From Anisus vortex (lineage: Eukaryota > Mollusca > Gastropoda > Planorbidae): 64,000 nucleotides of DNA. Shown here piece by piece: positions 1 to 12,354 of this stretch. The stretch covers positions 28,310,490 through 28,374,489 of the forward strand of contig OX421499.1 in assembly GCA_949126835.1 (NCBI GenBank). The letters run 5' to 3'. The first letter of the stretch is position 1. Each line of letters begins with the position of its first letter. The notes under the pieces were generated by a model. The model ran no database searches and was not told where the DNA came from. It was given only the letters and a program-made list of their open reading frames with translations. The position numbers and the translations under genes were made by a program.

Positions 1-1132
1 ACCTAGAGCTAAAAATGTGACGCTTTCCAAAAAAATATAATAGGCCTACTAGATATTGATGTCACACAAAATTGTATTTTAACAAATGCGATAGCCGGTA
101 GTCATTAATATCATAAGGCATGGCGCCGCTATGGCTGGCAATGCATCGGTAGGCCTAGTGATTCATTGTTTTTGTTATTTATTTTATATCGGGTCGTTTT
201 TTGAAATCGCTACATTTTTTTATATAAATAGGTTGTAATCGGACTTTAGCGGCCACATTTTAACACGAAAACGTTTTGGCTATCAAAATATCAGCGTAGG
301 CCTAAGGTGCAAGTACAAACCATGAAAGTGAAAGTAATCAGCCCGCCATGGGCTTTCGTTAACAGAAGTACAAAAGAAAAAAAAACGAAAATGAAACAAT
401 CTAAACGGTCCACTTCTTGCATCATGGATTTTTGTTTTTTTACAGCGGCTAAAAAAATATTAAATAAAACTTGTAGGCCTACTTATAATGTTCCGAAAAT
501 CGGAGTTTTAATTAAGGTTTTTGTTGTAATGGGTAGAATGAGGGGTAAAATCTGTAAAACTCCGAGAAAATCGAAAGGGTTGACAGGTCTGTTAACTTAT
601 CTAGTCTAGCAGACACCAAACTGTGGGTTGACAGGTCTGTTAACTTATCTAGTCTAGCAGACACCAAACTGTGGGGGAAGGAGAGAAAGGGAGGAGTGGC
701 AAGCATAGGCTGGTACCATCTTCACCGGACCAAAAAAAAAGCGAGACAAGAGAGCTTCCCGTAATTTACACACGGGAGGTTTGCAAGAAAAGCAGAATTA
801 GCATACCGGGTATTTATAATTTAGAGATGCGTTTGTTGGAAAAGGAAAAAAAATCAGGTTCAGCGAAATTTTGCAATAAAATATCTAAATTTAAAAATTC
901 CAAAACTTTTCCATGATCAAGTTATCAAATTGCATTTTTCCAAAACTTTTTCATACTGGAAATGGTCCTATCAATTTTCCAAAACTTTTCCAAAATTCCA
1001 TGATCCGTACGAACCCTGCTAGGAGCTTTTAAATTTTAGGAGGTCCTTGTAATTATAAAGTAAAACCCTTCCTGTAACGTGAACCAACAAAAAAAAAAAA
1101 GTTCTATTTATCCTAATTAACTTCAACCTTAC
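1..1132 (-). other. VPS4 intron 3 (partial)
   Basis: This stretch lies downstream of the exon-3 donor (gtaagg, reading minus from 1132), so it should be intronic. No further VPS4 exon encoding the linker or Walker A region is visible, and the short open frames have no family resemblance. It holds a 48-bp tandem duplication and, near 890-1000, several copies of a CCAAAACTTTT-type motif. Confidence 0.6.
577..672. repeat. 48-bp perfect tandem duplication
   Basis: Two adjacent identical 48-bp units (577-624 and 625-672), each starting GGGTTGACAGGTCTG and ending CACCAAACTGT. The perfect identity suggests a recent duplication. It lies in VPS4 intron 3. Confidence 0.9.
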
Positions 1133-4100
1133 TCTGAATTTTTCTTAGCATTCCCGCCATCCAACATGGGACTTTTCTTATCCTTTTTCTTCAGATATTG
1201 CTTCAGCTTCTCTGCTCTGTCTAGGTACTGGGCACATTTGCTTCTAATGCTTTCTTTGGCTTTGTCACTTGTTGCTTCATCTAACAATTACATGTGGTAA
1301 AAAAGAAAAATTCAAAGTTGAGTAAATATAGTAAATATTAATAGGTTAAAATTTTTTTTCATAAACATTACAATTTACAGTTCTATTATAATTAGTATTA
1401 TATAGAAAACTTGCTAGTAAATTTGTTATCAATGTAATGTGATTCTTTGGCTAAAAACTGGATATTAAAAGAAAGCATAACAGAAAGGAAAAAATCTCAT
1501 TATGATAGTTGAGCCTATACTATTTGATAAATTAATGTAGAATTCAACTTAGCTACTTACATTTAATAGCATGTAAGAAATACTCTACGGCATGTTCATA
1601 GCATTTCAAGGCTTCTTCATAGTTTTTCTTCTTGTCTTCCTCTGTCGCTTTTGTCACCAGCTCAATAGCTTTCTTTAGAAAAAAAAACTTGACTTAACAG
1701 CAATTCTAGATAAGGGGCTACTTTTAAATTTAGCCAAGGCTTATGGCAGGTTTCACAAAATGACCACCAAGTGGTGTGGGTTTATTGTTTATTGTACAAA
1801 TAAAGATATTTATAAAAAATGTTTTGTTTACTTGTAGGTGTTGATATATCCATAAAGTATCAGCTGCATTAGTATTGTGTGTTTTAATTATGTTGTTATA
1901 TTGTTTATTTTAATTTAAATAGGGCATAAACGTCACATATTGGCCTGTTGCCATTTCCCAATTTTTCTTTTATACATTTGAAAATCATTTACCAGGAACA
2001 AAACAAAAACAAAATATAACATTATTTCAATGTTTGTCATACATACACATGTTATTTTCCCATAAGTCCCACTTAGAAGGAAAAAAAATTATCTTTTGAA
2101 AATAATACCTGTTTTAAAAAGCCTTAAATTTTTATGGCACGCCTGGCATTTTTTCCACCGCCAATACTAAGTCTAAAACTAGATCTAAAACAAGATTTAT
2201 CAAACTAATTTCGTAAAACTCTTTTTATTTAAGCCATATCTTTCTTTTCATAAAAACAATGTTTTTATTAAATATTATTTGTAAATAAATGAAATGTGAT
2301 TTTTTTTTTAAAAAAGCCTTCAGTCTGTAAAATGTAAAGCGCCTTCAAAAACAAGATTTGAGATTACGGTCCATTTAAGCGAATTTTAGAATGTAAATCC
2401 GATCGGTAGCTTTAAAATTCCATTCCATTAGATACCTTTATCAGTTCGTAAAAAGAGGATGTTTATTTTTTTACTCAAGTCCTACTGTAATGACTTGGTT
2501 TTGTAATGCATGATCGATACTGAAAAAGTATTTTCTAAAACACTATTTAGACATTTATTTTCCAATTTCCGTCTGTTTGTGTACTATCTATGGCAACAAA
2601 ATACTATCATATTATATCATATATATATAAATCTCAAAAGTGTATGTATGTATATATGTGGGTATGTATGTATGTATGTACATGCTGCAAAATCTTTTTA
2701 AATACTGGACAGAAAGAAGTGAAATTTGCTACAGTTTGGTAAAAAAACGCAAATGAAAAGACAAATTTTGGTTTCACGTTGAAAATGCAGGTACAACCTT
2801 TTATCATTATTCGATCTATCGCGCTAAAAATAAATAAGAAAAGAGGACGTGCAGAGATTATTTTTGTATGACGTCATCAAACTTTGCGCAGTGATAGCTA
2901 GCTGTCTTTTTTTTTATGGCGTCATCAAATTATGCGTATTCATGTTAATTTTTTTTGTAGAGGGAAATGTTTAAGAAGGGAACAAAATTTTGTTTTGATT
3001 CGCGTCGTAATTTGTAACTGGCAATATTTAAATTGTTTAAATAACCGGAAAATACTTTATCACGCTTAAGGCTATTGTTTATAACTGCCTGGGTAGCTAC
3101 AGTGTTTTTGAAATTAACACTCAAACAACGGCTAACAAAGTTATGGTACTCTGGTGCACCATGAAATAAACACATATAAAATGAACTTTAAAATTATTAT
3201 TTTTTGTACCAAACATCTTTTTTATATAATTAAATAGCATTTTAACATGTTTTGATAAAAAATATAACGTTTTAGTGAAATTTTAATTAAAATTGCGTTA
3301 AAAATAAATACACGAAATTGAGGGCGAATTATCGACGCCATATTGTCTTCTCGACAACAACGCGTTTCAACACACTCTGTAATTTTATGCTAAAATGGAC
3401 TCCCATTCCGATTTTCAACCTGATATTCAATTGATTATGAGTTCTGGATTTCAACTAATGATTCTGGTCATTCGGAAGATGAAAATGATACTTTGCAGAC
3501 TGATTTGAATGCATCGAACACTGACGTGTAAGTATGGCTTGTGACCTAGATTACTTTCTTTGTGTGTGGCTTTACGAAATATATTTGTAAAGGCCTTTTT
3601 ACAAGTATTTTTTTATGTTATTTTAGGTAAACAGTGTTTTTATATTTAGACCTATTTTCTATGTTACCAATTAGTTATTAGAAAATGTTTTCACTATCGA
3701 TAAAAGCGTGTTAGGCCTAAGTAAACAATATAGATCGGATCAGCTGTTTTTTGTTTACATCAAGTGATGAGAGAACATTTCACTTTGGCTACAGTTGAAT
3801 CCTATTTATATTATTTAAATGGCTCATGAGAATTTAGAATAATTACACTATTAATAATACATACATTTAAATTGCATTTTTTAGTTATTTGTAACTAATT
3901 GTGTGTGTTACTTTGACTGTTGCTATTATATAAATATTTATACTATTTTTTACTCTATTACAGTTCCTATAGACCTATGGATATGACAATGTCAATGTGG
4001 ACACTATGCCTGAGCAGCCTGACCCATTTCTTCCTGTGATTGTTCCTGGAATACAACTGATGTTAGGACAAGGGATGAAGCCTGGAATTTTACAATGGCC

Positions 4101-7100
4101 ATGGCTTTTTTAAAGCTTTATTTCACTTTAGATTTGGTAACTAAAGTGTGTGAGTTTACTATTCGGCATGAGAACATGTAGGCCCTACTCCAAAAACCTA
4201 AAGGTTGGTTTGACCCAACTGTGGAGAGTTTTATAGGTTTTGTGGTCTAATTATGTATGCAAATATTGTCCCTTCTCCAAATGTGGTTAGGTTCTGGTAA
4301 AAAAAGTAGACACAAGTGACCAATTAATTAGTAAATATAATGTTTACGGAAAAGCAATACGCATTGGAATACCATACTTTTTCATTTATTAGATATAGCT
4401 AGGGTAAATTCTTATATTTTGTTTCAAACTTGAAGGGATACAAATCCAGATTGGGTAGAATTAAATAGACTCATTAACTTATTAAATTTGGCCAATTGAG
4501 CTAACAATACTGGATAGATTTGGGAAATATTGGCATTTTTTATCCAATACCTAGCACTGCTAAACCACCAGTTTTATTTTAAGTATGCCATGGATCCAGA
4601 ATTTTAGGCTAAACCGGGCAACTGTAGAGTATTTTATGACCGTAAAAAAGTTGTGAGAAGAACAAGTGTGAAATGTAAGGTGTGTGAAATATTTTGTTTC
4701 CAGAAAGGTAGGTATTGTTTGTTTGTTTATCATAAATTGCTATAAATCAATACATATCAATGAATCTTGTTTTTTAAATAAATAATGTGTTACAGTAAAT
4801 AAAATGTAATTTTCATTTGTGTATTTACTAGTATTCATAATTTAAAAATATCTGTAATTTTTTTTATATATTTAAAACAATCCGGTATCAATGCGCCCCC
4901 CCCCCCCCCTTGCGTAATTGCTAAAATGAAAAAAATTAACTAATTTTAAAAGAAGAGCCATAAAAAATTTATTTCTAAACATATTTACTTCAAATTTGTT
5001 TTATCTTGTGTAAAATTGATATTACTTTAATAAAATCTACATTTTGTTGACTTATGGGAGCCTAATTTGTTTTAATTATATTTGTAAATGTTGAAACTTT
5101 TTATTTTAACTATCTAAATATAATATTTTTACCTAAATTTTCTTTCATAAATTTTTTATTCTAAAACAAATAGTATTTTTTTGCCTTATAGAATTTAAGT
5201 AAATTCATTTTTAAACAAAATAAGACCAAATACTTATATTTTATTCTCATATAACTTAAGAAATCAAGTCTCAATAGCCCCCCTCCCCTACTAATCGCTA
5301 AAACACATAAAATCTATTAATATTACAAAAAAATTCATAAAAAAATTATTTCTGTACATATTTACTTCAAATTTGCTTTGTCTTGTGTGAAAATGATTTT
5401 ACTTTAATAAAATCTACATTTTATTTACTTATGTGTTCATACTTTTGTTTTCTTATATTTGTAAATGTTGAATATTGTAATTTTAGCTAAAAAAAAATTA
5501 TTTTTTTTCCTAAATTTTCATTCAAATTTTTTTTCTATTAAAATATATTAGATATTGTTTCTAATAACATAAAGGTTCATTCATTTTCAAACAAAATGAT
5601 ACCAAATACTTATATATTTAGCCAAATACAACTTAAAAATTTAGTCACAAAGATAAAACATTAGTTACAAAGAAAAAAATTGAAAAAAACTGCAGTTGTT
5701 TGAGAGTTAATCCAGTTCGGCGAACTGGGAACCTTTAGGCTTATAACTTTGGTAACGGGCAATATTTAAATTTTATTCGTGTTAAATTATCTCTGTAGCG
5801 GGCAATGTTTAAATTAAACGGTGCATATTAACTTTGAGAATGAATGGGGAATAATTCATTCACCTTTAAATTAGTCTACCGGAAAATATCTGTCAGCGCT
5901 TAAGACGATTGTGCTCATTATAACTGCATAGGTAGTTACAATGTATTTGAAAATAAGCTTTAGCCGGTTCTATGAACCGGACATATACCTGCTATTTAAT
6001 TTGTGACATAATTCGTAGCAGGCAATGTTTAAATTGCTAAGATTATGTTTTAATGGATAATTAACTTTGTAGCGGGCAAATAAAAAATTCCTTCACCTTT
6101 AAATTTGTTTTATATTCAAAATATAAATTTTGTAGTTGTAATTTTAGCCGGTTCGGAGGACCGGGCACATACCGGCTAGTTATTCATAGTTTAAAAGTTT
6201 TTTTTATTGTATGTGTTTATATGTCCATAAAGTATCAGCTGCATCAGTATTGTATGTTTTAATTTATGTTATTGTGTTGTTTATATATTAATTTAAACAC
6301 CATCTAACGTTACATAATCCACAGAGCTCATTTCCCGATTTTTTATCGATGTCGAAAAAGTATTTTCTAAAACACTATTTACACATTTATTTTCCGATTT
6401 CCGACTATTTGTGTACTATCTACGGCAACAAAATACTATTATTTATAGTTTTAAACTAAATTTACGCAAACTATTGTGGTTTAAACGTAAAAAATCACAC
6501 GCTTTGTTTAGGTCAACAAAAGCCGCCATTTTGAAAGTATGGTGGTGATTTTGGTAGTCCTAGACTTTAAGACACCTGAGTGCGAAATCACGTTTTATTG
6601 TTAAAAAAAAAATTAATAAAACACAACACAAACACTGATATTTTTACGTTTTTTTAGCTTATTTGTCATAAAAGTAGTCATTTCAACAATATTATGTGTT
6701 TTAATGCTATTTTGCTGTTGTTTAGTCGAACTAATTTTGTAGCCTCAGCAACTTCTTGACAGGGCGATTTTCCCAATTTTTTAATTATTAAATATTGGAA
6801 TATCAGCTGACTTTAAAAATGTCATATTTCGATTCCTGGGCTTGTAGGCTTTAAAAGGACATATAATACTATACTATAGCTTAACATCATTTTTTTTTCA
6901 AAAAAAAAAATAAAAACATAAAAAATGTGAACTCTTGAAATCCTTATTGTGAAACCTGCCTTATGCATCAAATCAACATTAAATTAAAATATTATATAAG
7001 TACGGACATTTCATATGAGGCACGATGGCTGAGCGGAAGTGCGTTCGACTGGCGCACCAAAAGTCCGGGGTTCGAATCCTGGTGAAGGCTAGGATTTTTT

Positions 7101-8453
7101 CTTGGGTCTAAACTGCGTCCCTGAGTCAACCCAGCTCTGATAGGTACCCAACCTTAGTTGAGGTAAAGTTAAGGCGGCTGTGCAATGTGCTGGCCAAACA
7201 TTCACCTAGCATGCCGTGATCACAGAAACTGAAGAATGCTGCTTCACCGGCCCTATGGATCAATTTGGTCCGACGGGTACTTTACTTACAGACATTTCAT
7301 TAAATCATAAAAGTTATCGAATGCTAAAGCATTTAGAGGGCTTTTATTTCTTTTCAACTTTTGTGACTGATTTTGTATTGCCAAAACGTAGCATACATTT
7401 GAAAATAATAAAAAAAAGAATCTGTTAATATAATCTTTGTCCTATGTCATCAGTTGGTGACGTGAAATAATTATCTTTTATTATTTTCTTGCTCATGTAT
7501 GAGAAATTATTTATTTGAAAAAGAAAGAAAGAAATAACACTGTAAGACTGTAAGTGTAACCATTACTAATTATGATTATAGGCCTATCCTACCTAAACAC
7601 TATACTATATTAATAATAATGTACATACACCTGTGGCACCCGATTCCTTCATTTTGAAAAATGAATTAGGCCTAGACTAGAAATGATCCACAATGACACA
7701 TTCTATGACACTTATATGAATATGTAACTTATGTCCAATTATAGCACTCACTAGTTACTAACTAATTCAGGCTTACTAGTTAAGGTTAATGACTACTACT
7801 ACTATTACTTGAGCACTTGGACTTGAACTACTACTATTAGATTACCAGACTAGTCACTAGTTTGCAGTAGGCAGTAGGCCTAATCAAGTAGGGAAAATGA
7901 AGCACTTTTCATCATGAAACAAGCTTAGGCCTATGCCAATGTCCCAATAATGTGGTAATGGATCACTGTAAAGTGAATCATAAGAGTATAAATAGTACTG
8001 TATTAAAATGAGGCCAAAACTCATTTAGTATATTAGTAGCCTACAAACAGTGCTATAAATAGTTTTAAAATTAAAAGTATTTTTATCCCATCATTCAGTG
8101 GAAGACGGTAAGCCTACTCTGCTGCTAAACTAAACATATCATTGTTTGCTATCTATCTATACATTACATGGTTTACAATAATTATGTAATAAATTGAGGT
8201 TTATTGCAATAATTTCCAAATATAAAACGAGCTTCGCGAAATTCAGTTGAGTCTCACTCATGTGTGTCAGTGAGTCAACGCAAACTTGTCTTTAACAAAA
8301 AAAAATATTTTGTCAACTTCCTGCTAAATTGAAAAATGTATTCTGTGTCGTGATCTAGAATCTAATGACTACTAATGAGAGAGTCATCAAAGTCGGCAAA
8401 TAAATGTACATTTAAATTTATTTTCATACCTGTAATGTACCTTGAGTGGACAT
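1133..8453 (-). CDS. VPS4: VPS4, ESCRT-III-disassembling AAA ATPase (5' exons only; gene runs off the left edge)
   Basis: VPS4 uses ATP to take apart ESCRT-III filaments on endosomes and at cytokinetic and repair membranes. Exons on the minus strand: 8453-8430 (MSTQGTLQ, donor gtatga), 1672-1561 and 1280-1133. Phases agree: intron 1 phase 0, intron 2 phase 1, intron 3 phase 2. The 94 visible residues are the N-terminal MIT domain, with the family signatures [33 protein letters not shown] and [19 protein letters not shown], followed by the start of the charged linker (KKKDKKS). The AAA cassette must lie beyond position 1. Intron 1 is 6.8 kb and contains a piggyBac-like element and a SINE. Invertebrates usually have one VPS4, so I do not split A from B. 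The MIT exons are secure. Exon 1 is inferred from its good donor, matching phase and resemblance to the family N-terminus. Confidence 0.9.
2630..2682. repeat. GTAT-rich microsatellite
   Basis: Imperfect (GTAT)n tract, preceded by an (AT)n run at about 2610-2630, inside the 1745-6960 element. Confidence 0.8.
3395..4710 (+). pseudogene. piggyBac-type transposase remnant
   Basis: An ATG at 3395 opens an acidic N-terminus ([12 protein letters not shown]) that needs a frameshift to continue as [19 protein letters not shown], typical of piggyBac leaders. A gtaagt follows near 3527. Similarity resumes near 3965 ([16 protein letters not shown]) and about 4110 ([22 protein letters not shown], interrupted), and ends near 4640-4700 with [19 protein letters not shown]. 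This last piece resembles the cysteine-rich C-terminal domain of the family. The catalytic middle is largely missing or unreadable. It is a dead copy; calling it piggyBac rests on the two ends only. Confidence 0.5.
4880..5640. repeat. two diverged ~0.4-kb tandem units
   Basis: Unit 1 (about 4880-5270) and unit 2 (about 5276-5640) each begin with a C-rich tract and TCGCTAAAA-like or TTGCTAAAA sequence. They continue with shared blocks such as CATATTTACTTCAAATTTG and TTTAATAAAATCTACATTTT and end with ACCAAATACTTATAT. An ancient tandem duplication within the piggyBac-like element. Confidence 0.75.
5700..6175. repeat. three hairpin-bearing repeat units
   Basis: Three 17-nt hairpins of the form CCGGTTC-3 nt-GAACCGG (with variants) lie at 5712-5728, 5964-5980 and 6148-6164. 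Between them the motif GGGCAATNTTTAAATT recurs. A diverged copy of the same unit (AACTGGCAATATTTAAATTG, then CCGGAAAATAC) lies near 3018-3055. Confidence 0.7.
7018..7305 (+). mobile_element. tRNA-derived SINE (copy 1)
   Basis: The tRNA-like head has an A box (TGGCTGAGCGG) and a B box (GGTTCGAATCC). A body common to other copies in this window follows (CTGAGTCAACCCAGCTCTGA, AGGTAAAGTTAAGG, GGCTGTGCAATGTGCTGGCC) and a tail near GGTACTTTACTTAC. It lies in VPS4 intron 1. It is not a functional tRNA gene: the head runs straight into the SINE body. Confidence 0.8.
7306..8429. other. VPS4 intron 1, 5' part
   Basis: AT-rich intronic sequence between the SINE and VPS4 exon 1, with frequent CTA/TAG and AGGCCTA words. 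I see no exon, RNA gene or bounded element. Confidence 0.5.
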
Positions 8454-8570
8454 TGGGAAGCCCAATTAATAACTGATGTTATGAGCCGATGATTGGAGTA
8501 AAAAAAAAGGATTCACTAAGAGCCAAACAAAACAATGGCGACTTCCACTTCCTAATCACGTGACATAATT
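8454..8570 (-). promoter_or_regulatory. putative VPS4 5' UTR/promoter with a CLEAR-like E-box
   Basis: Just upstream of the VPS4 start codon lies the palindrome TCACGTGA (8556-8563, about 100 bp from the ATG). It is part of TCACGTGAC, which matches the core of the CLEAR element bound by TFEB/MITF-type factors. CTTCC (ETS-like) motifs are adjacent. No TATA box is evident. Regulation by TFEB is inference. Confidence 0.35.
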
Positions 8571-8644
8571 ATTATTGAAAGCTAAATAAAAATTCACACT
8601 AAAATTTAAGAAAACAATTTTAGATAATGCAATCGTATTTTATT

Positions 8645-8722
8645 TTTATTTTTATCTTATCTTATCTTATACATTACAGACGCTCCTTCTATAAAGAAGA
8701 TTATTGCGTCCTACGATCATCC
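8645..8722. repeat. dispersed repeat fragment (CTTAT run plus ACAGACGCTC motif)
   Basis: A short (CTTAT)n run is followed by ACAGACGCTCCTTCTATA and ATTGCGTCCTAC. A diverged copy lies at about 30570-30635 (ACAGACGCTCTTTCTATA, TTGCGTCTTAC). Two copies in one window suggest a dispersed family of unknown type. Confidence 0.55.
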
Positions 8723-9540
8723 GTGGTCCGAGTCTAGTCTTGCATTTTTATTAATGTTTTAAATGATGTTAATTATTGAATTAATTCAAAAATTGACATT
8801 TAATGGTGGAATTGAATAGACGTTGGGTTTCTGTGCGACATACAAAACATTACTTTGGCATTTAGATTTAAAATATAGAATAATAATATAACTTATTATA
8901 AGCATCTTCTGTAGGAGTAGGTATGCCATGGCCATGGGACCCATCAACCAAAGAAAACAAAGTTAATTTTGAACAATTAGAACAAAATTTTGGAGAACGT
9001 TAGGAAAATGTCTTTGTATGCATCCTTTTCCTTTAGCAAACTTTCCCCAGTGATCGAACAACATTATAATCAAGGCAGCCTAAATAGCCTACGTAGGCCG
9101 ATATAGGACTATAAGGAGGGCCTCTATCTACATTTTTCATTGTTCATCCCATATCCTAACCAAGAATGTGTTATAGCCTACTGTCTGGACAATTTTATTT
9201 CTGTATTGGCAAATATTGTGAATTTCATTAGCTACTAAAAGCCGATATATCGGCGCTGTGGATTTCCCATTAGTTTGTTTCGTAAAGTTTCGTTCATCAA
9301 ATAAATCCTTTTTTATAGGCCAATACTGTAATTATAAATTTAGGACTCGGGAGTGCGAAATGAAAAGTAACAGTAACAGCATTGTTGTTGTTTTTTTCTT
9401 GCAGTTTCTTTTAATATTTGTTATTTTGTAGTCGATTAAAAAATAAACAAACATGACCACGCCCACACCTAAGCCTAGTTGTTCAACCCCCACAACGAAT
9501 GTCTTGTACACAAGCTAGGACATTTATTGAAGCTGTTATG
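8723..9540. other. intergenic, no gene seen
   Basis: AT-rich sequence between the VPS4 promoter region and the second piggyBac remnant. It may include the transposon's 5' flank. No exon or repeat boundary could be fixed. Confidence 0.4.
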
Positions 9541-11231
9541 ACTATGAATTCGAGTGACAGTGTGAAGAACTTCGAAGGCGTAAGGGATTCTTTACTTTTA
9601 CTTTACGACTTACTTACTCAGTTACTGATACTGATACTTGTACTCTGATCACTGATAGTGATTAGTGATGCCGACATTCAAAATGATAATGATTCCAATT
9701 ATTCTGAAAATGATAGTTCTCGTGATGTTGATTATTCTAGTGTCAGGTCTAAAACCCCTCAATCATCAGGACAAAGTCGGGTAGGACTCAGAAAACAATG
9801 GTTGGAGAGAAGCTGCAGAGGCAGAAGAACAACTTGGTGATTTTTCCTTGAGGAATAGAAATGCAGGGTCAAACTGCTTGATGACTCACACACTCCAATG
9901 AGACCAATGCAATATTTATTTTCTTTGCTGGATAGCTCAGTTATTGATGAACTTATACAACTTATACTATACTTACTATACTTATAACATCTATAAATGA
10001 TTATGCTGCTAAGAAATTAAAAGATTAAAAGACAAAGGTCCTATTTCAAAACCTCTATATTTCATTTGTGGGATCCAATTGGTCAATTTGAAGTGTACAC
10101 ATTTTTGGCTGTTCTTATTGCCATCGGATCTGATCCTCGACCCTTGATTTAAAACTATGTTCCCAAGGCAGAAATTTTAACTAATATACCATAGCATGCT
10201 CCATGTTTGCAATGCTGATGCTACTGGTAAAGCAAAACTTGAACCATTTGTAAATTCTGTTCTTGCAAAATTTCAGTCTGCTTTTTATCCTTTGCAGTGG
10301 ACAAAATGGTTTTATAGGATGAAAAGGCAGGTTCCTGTACAAGCAATTCAATGCTTCCAAACCCAAAAACTATCACATCATACGTTTGGTTTGTGTGATT
10401 CTGTCACAGGATAGGTTTTCAATCTGTTGATTTATTTTGGAAAGGAGACTGCATACAATCCATACCTGGACAATGATTCTTCACAAGCAGTAAATGTGTT
10501 TCACAAGCTACTGGAACCACTGACTACTTCACATCATGTATTTGCTGACAGGTATTACACATCTGCTCCTCTATTGCAGTACCTGTCAGACAAAGGCTTT
10601 TTTTACACCGGTGTCGGTACTCTGAATGTCAATCGCAGAGACTTTCCACCATTACTAAAAACACACCAGTTGCAGCACATGGAGAGTAGGTGGTACATTC
10701 ACAAAAAAAGAAAAGTGCTACGACTCTGCTATGAGTTGCATGGAGAGACAAGAAAGCCAAAAAAACATGCATGCTAGTTTTGACAAACGCATCAGTTGGA
10801 GCTATAAAAAAAACAGAGCGAACGCGGACCGTTGAAAAGCCCTATCCAGTGCATGATTACAATATGAATATGAATGGCTGTGATAGGGTGGACCAAATGA
10901 TCTCCTACTATGGGACTCATAACAGGGTTACCAAGAAGTGGTGGAAGAAAATCTTCACGTGGATAATGGAAGTGACACAATTAAACGCTTATTGTATACA
11001 ATGGGACACAGTCCAAATGGAAAAAAAAAATTATTATTTTTTTAATTCAAAAATATCCTCATCAACAACATGTCCGCATCGTCTTCACAAATAAGTCCTT
11101 CTGATATATCCAACACCATCACTTCTAAAGGAAGAAAACCTAAAGGACCTGTTCTTGAAAGAATCCAGGGAGCAAAGCATTTTCCTGTACTTGATGGAGC
11201 TGACCTTCAATGTGTGCACTGTAGCACATAA
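9541..11231 (+). pseudogene. piggyBac-like (PGBD-type) transposase, inactivated
   Basis: Broken frames read in order as a piggyBac transposase. The acidic N-terminus (DADIQNDNDSNYSENDSS) is at 9664. The stretch KLEPFVNSVLAKFQSAFY at 10230 precedes the site of the first catalytic Asp. VFADRYYTSAPLLQYL at 10540 holds the second catalytic Asp, and MNGCDRVDQMISYYG (about 10860-10910) the third. GPVLERIQGAKHFPV and CVHCST lie at the C-terminal zinc domain, with a stop at 11229-11231. The segment that should read SIDE is frameshifted (KWFYRMKR), so the first Asp is lost. Several stops and frame changes confirm it is dead. It is better preserved than the copy in VPS4 intron 1. I did not find clear terminal repeats. 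Confidence 0.85.
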
Positions 11232-12354
11232 ATAAATTTATTCTGTTTTACAAATTCTGCGATGCGGTAAGTAAAAATTTTTCTTTCATGTTTGAAACCA
11301 AATATTTGCAAAACACACATTACATTTTTTTTAAGTTCTTTAAACTCTACATTCAATTAACTTCAATTTGATGTATAATAATGTGCCACTTTATTCTAAA
11401 AGAACTACCGGTATCAATTTTTAGTAATAAAAAATATGAGTGAAGTATTTTGAAAAAAAGCGAAAAATTTATTCGGTAAAAATGAGAAAATTCTATGGTA
11501 GCTAAAGAGTTAAGAAATAGATTAAGTTTTAGTAAGAAAATGGCCAATTAAGACCCAATTTAAGTGACTGCAAGAGTTTTTGCCCTGTGTCCGCGCAGGT
11601 TCCTTTTGGGCTATGTATCAATACTTCTTGTGTGAGTTGTGTCTCAGCCGCTTGTTCAGCATCGTAACACCCCTAACACATTTGATAAATTTCAGTATAT
11701 CAATCACTCATATATATCATAGTCCTGCCGGATCTCGGCAGTGCTTTTAATGTTATCTTATACTTATTCAAAACTTCATTATTATGAGGTTGGCATCACT
11801 GGAACAACTCTAACTCGTTAGTATAATTTCTACATGTGACTATGTAGTGCCACAGGGTTCATTTTTAGGGTCGCTTACATACGTATGTCTATAGGCTACA
11901 AAAGCCAACTTGGCAATAGTATTGAAAGTCATTGTGTAGGCTTACCTCGCAAATTAATAGCGAATGCTGGTGTTGACGCTGTGGAGATATGCACATATAT
12001 GCAGTCTTACGGTGAAAGTATAGTCCTATAGAATAGATCTAGCCATATACTTTTTTTTATAAGGACCTTTAAGGTCAAGGTGCAGACCTATATATACGTT
12101 TATAATGTGCATGGTTTTATGTCTAATCTGAAATTCCTATTCTGAAGTTTTTGAAAATGCTTTTTTAAATTGAATCAAAATTAACTGCAAAAATGAATAA
12201 ATAAATTATAATCAAAATCTAAAAATAAAATAAGTTTAAAGGCTGATTTTGGGACCAAAAAAAAAGACGTATTCTTGGTCTATAATGGTCATGGCATAGG
12301 CTATGTATAACTTATAAAATAAATTGTCGTATGCATATAAAACTGGCAACTTAT
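11232..12354. other. intergenic, no gene seen
   Basis: Sequence downstream of the piggyBac remnant, probably including its 3' end. No coding similarity recognised in any frame. Confidence 0.4.

Larger units (their letters stand above)
1745..6960 (+). mobile_element. piggyBac-like DNA transposon, degenerate, in VPS4 intron 1
   Basis: The element is bounded by inverted ends GGCAGGTTTCACAA (left) and its complement ending GTGAAACCTGCC (right, 6949-6960). TTAT flanks both sides (1741-1744 and 6961-6964) as a likely 4-bp target duplication. Inside are remains of a piggyBac-type transposase (3395-4710), two diverged 0.4-kb tandem units (4880-5640), hairpin-bearing repeats (5700-6170), and blocks shared between the two halves: CATAAAGTATCAGCTGCAT near 1850 and 6230, and AAGTATTTTCTAAAACACTA near 2525 and 6370. 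piggyBac elements normally duplicate TTAA, so TTAT is unusual. The boundaries rest on the matched ends. That the transposase remnant belongs to this element is inferred from its position. Confidence 0.65.

Noticed and set aside
2510..2701. 63-codon frame at 2.5 kb
   Set aside because: It spans a GTAT microsatellite inside a transposon; repetitive residues only.
7018..7090. Possible functional tRNA gene
   Set aside because: A and B boxes are present, but the sequence runs straight into a body shared with six other copies, so it is a SINE head.
8534..8551. ATGGCGACTTCCACTTCC as a start codon
   Set aside because: It lies on the strand opposite to VPS4 and stops after six codons. The minus-strand exon 8430-8453 fits phase and family better.
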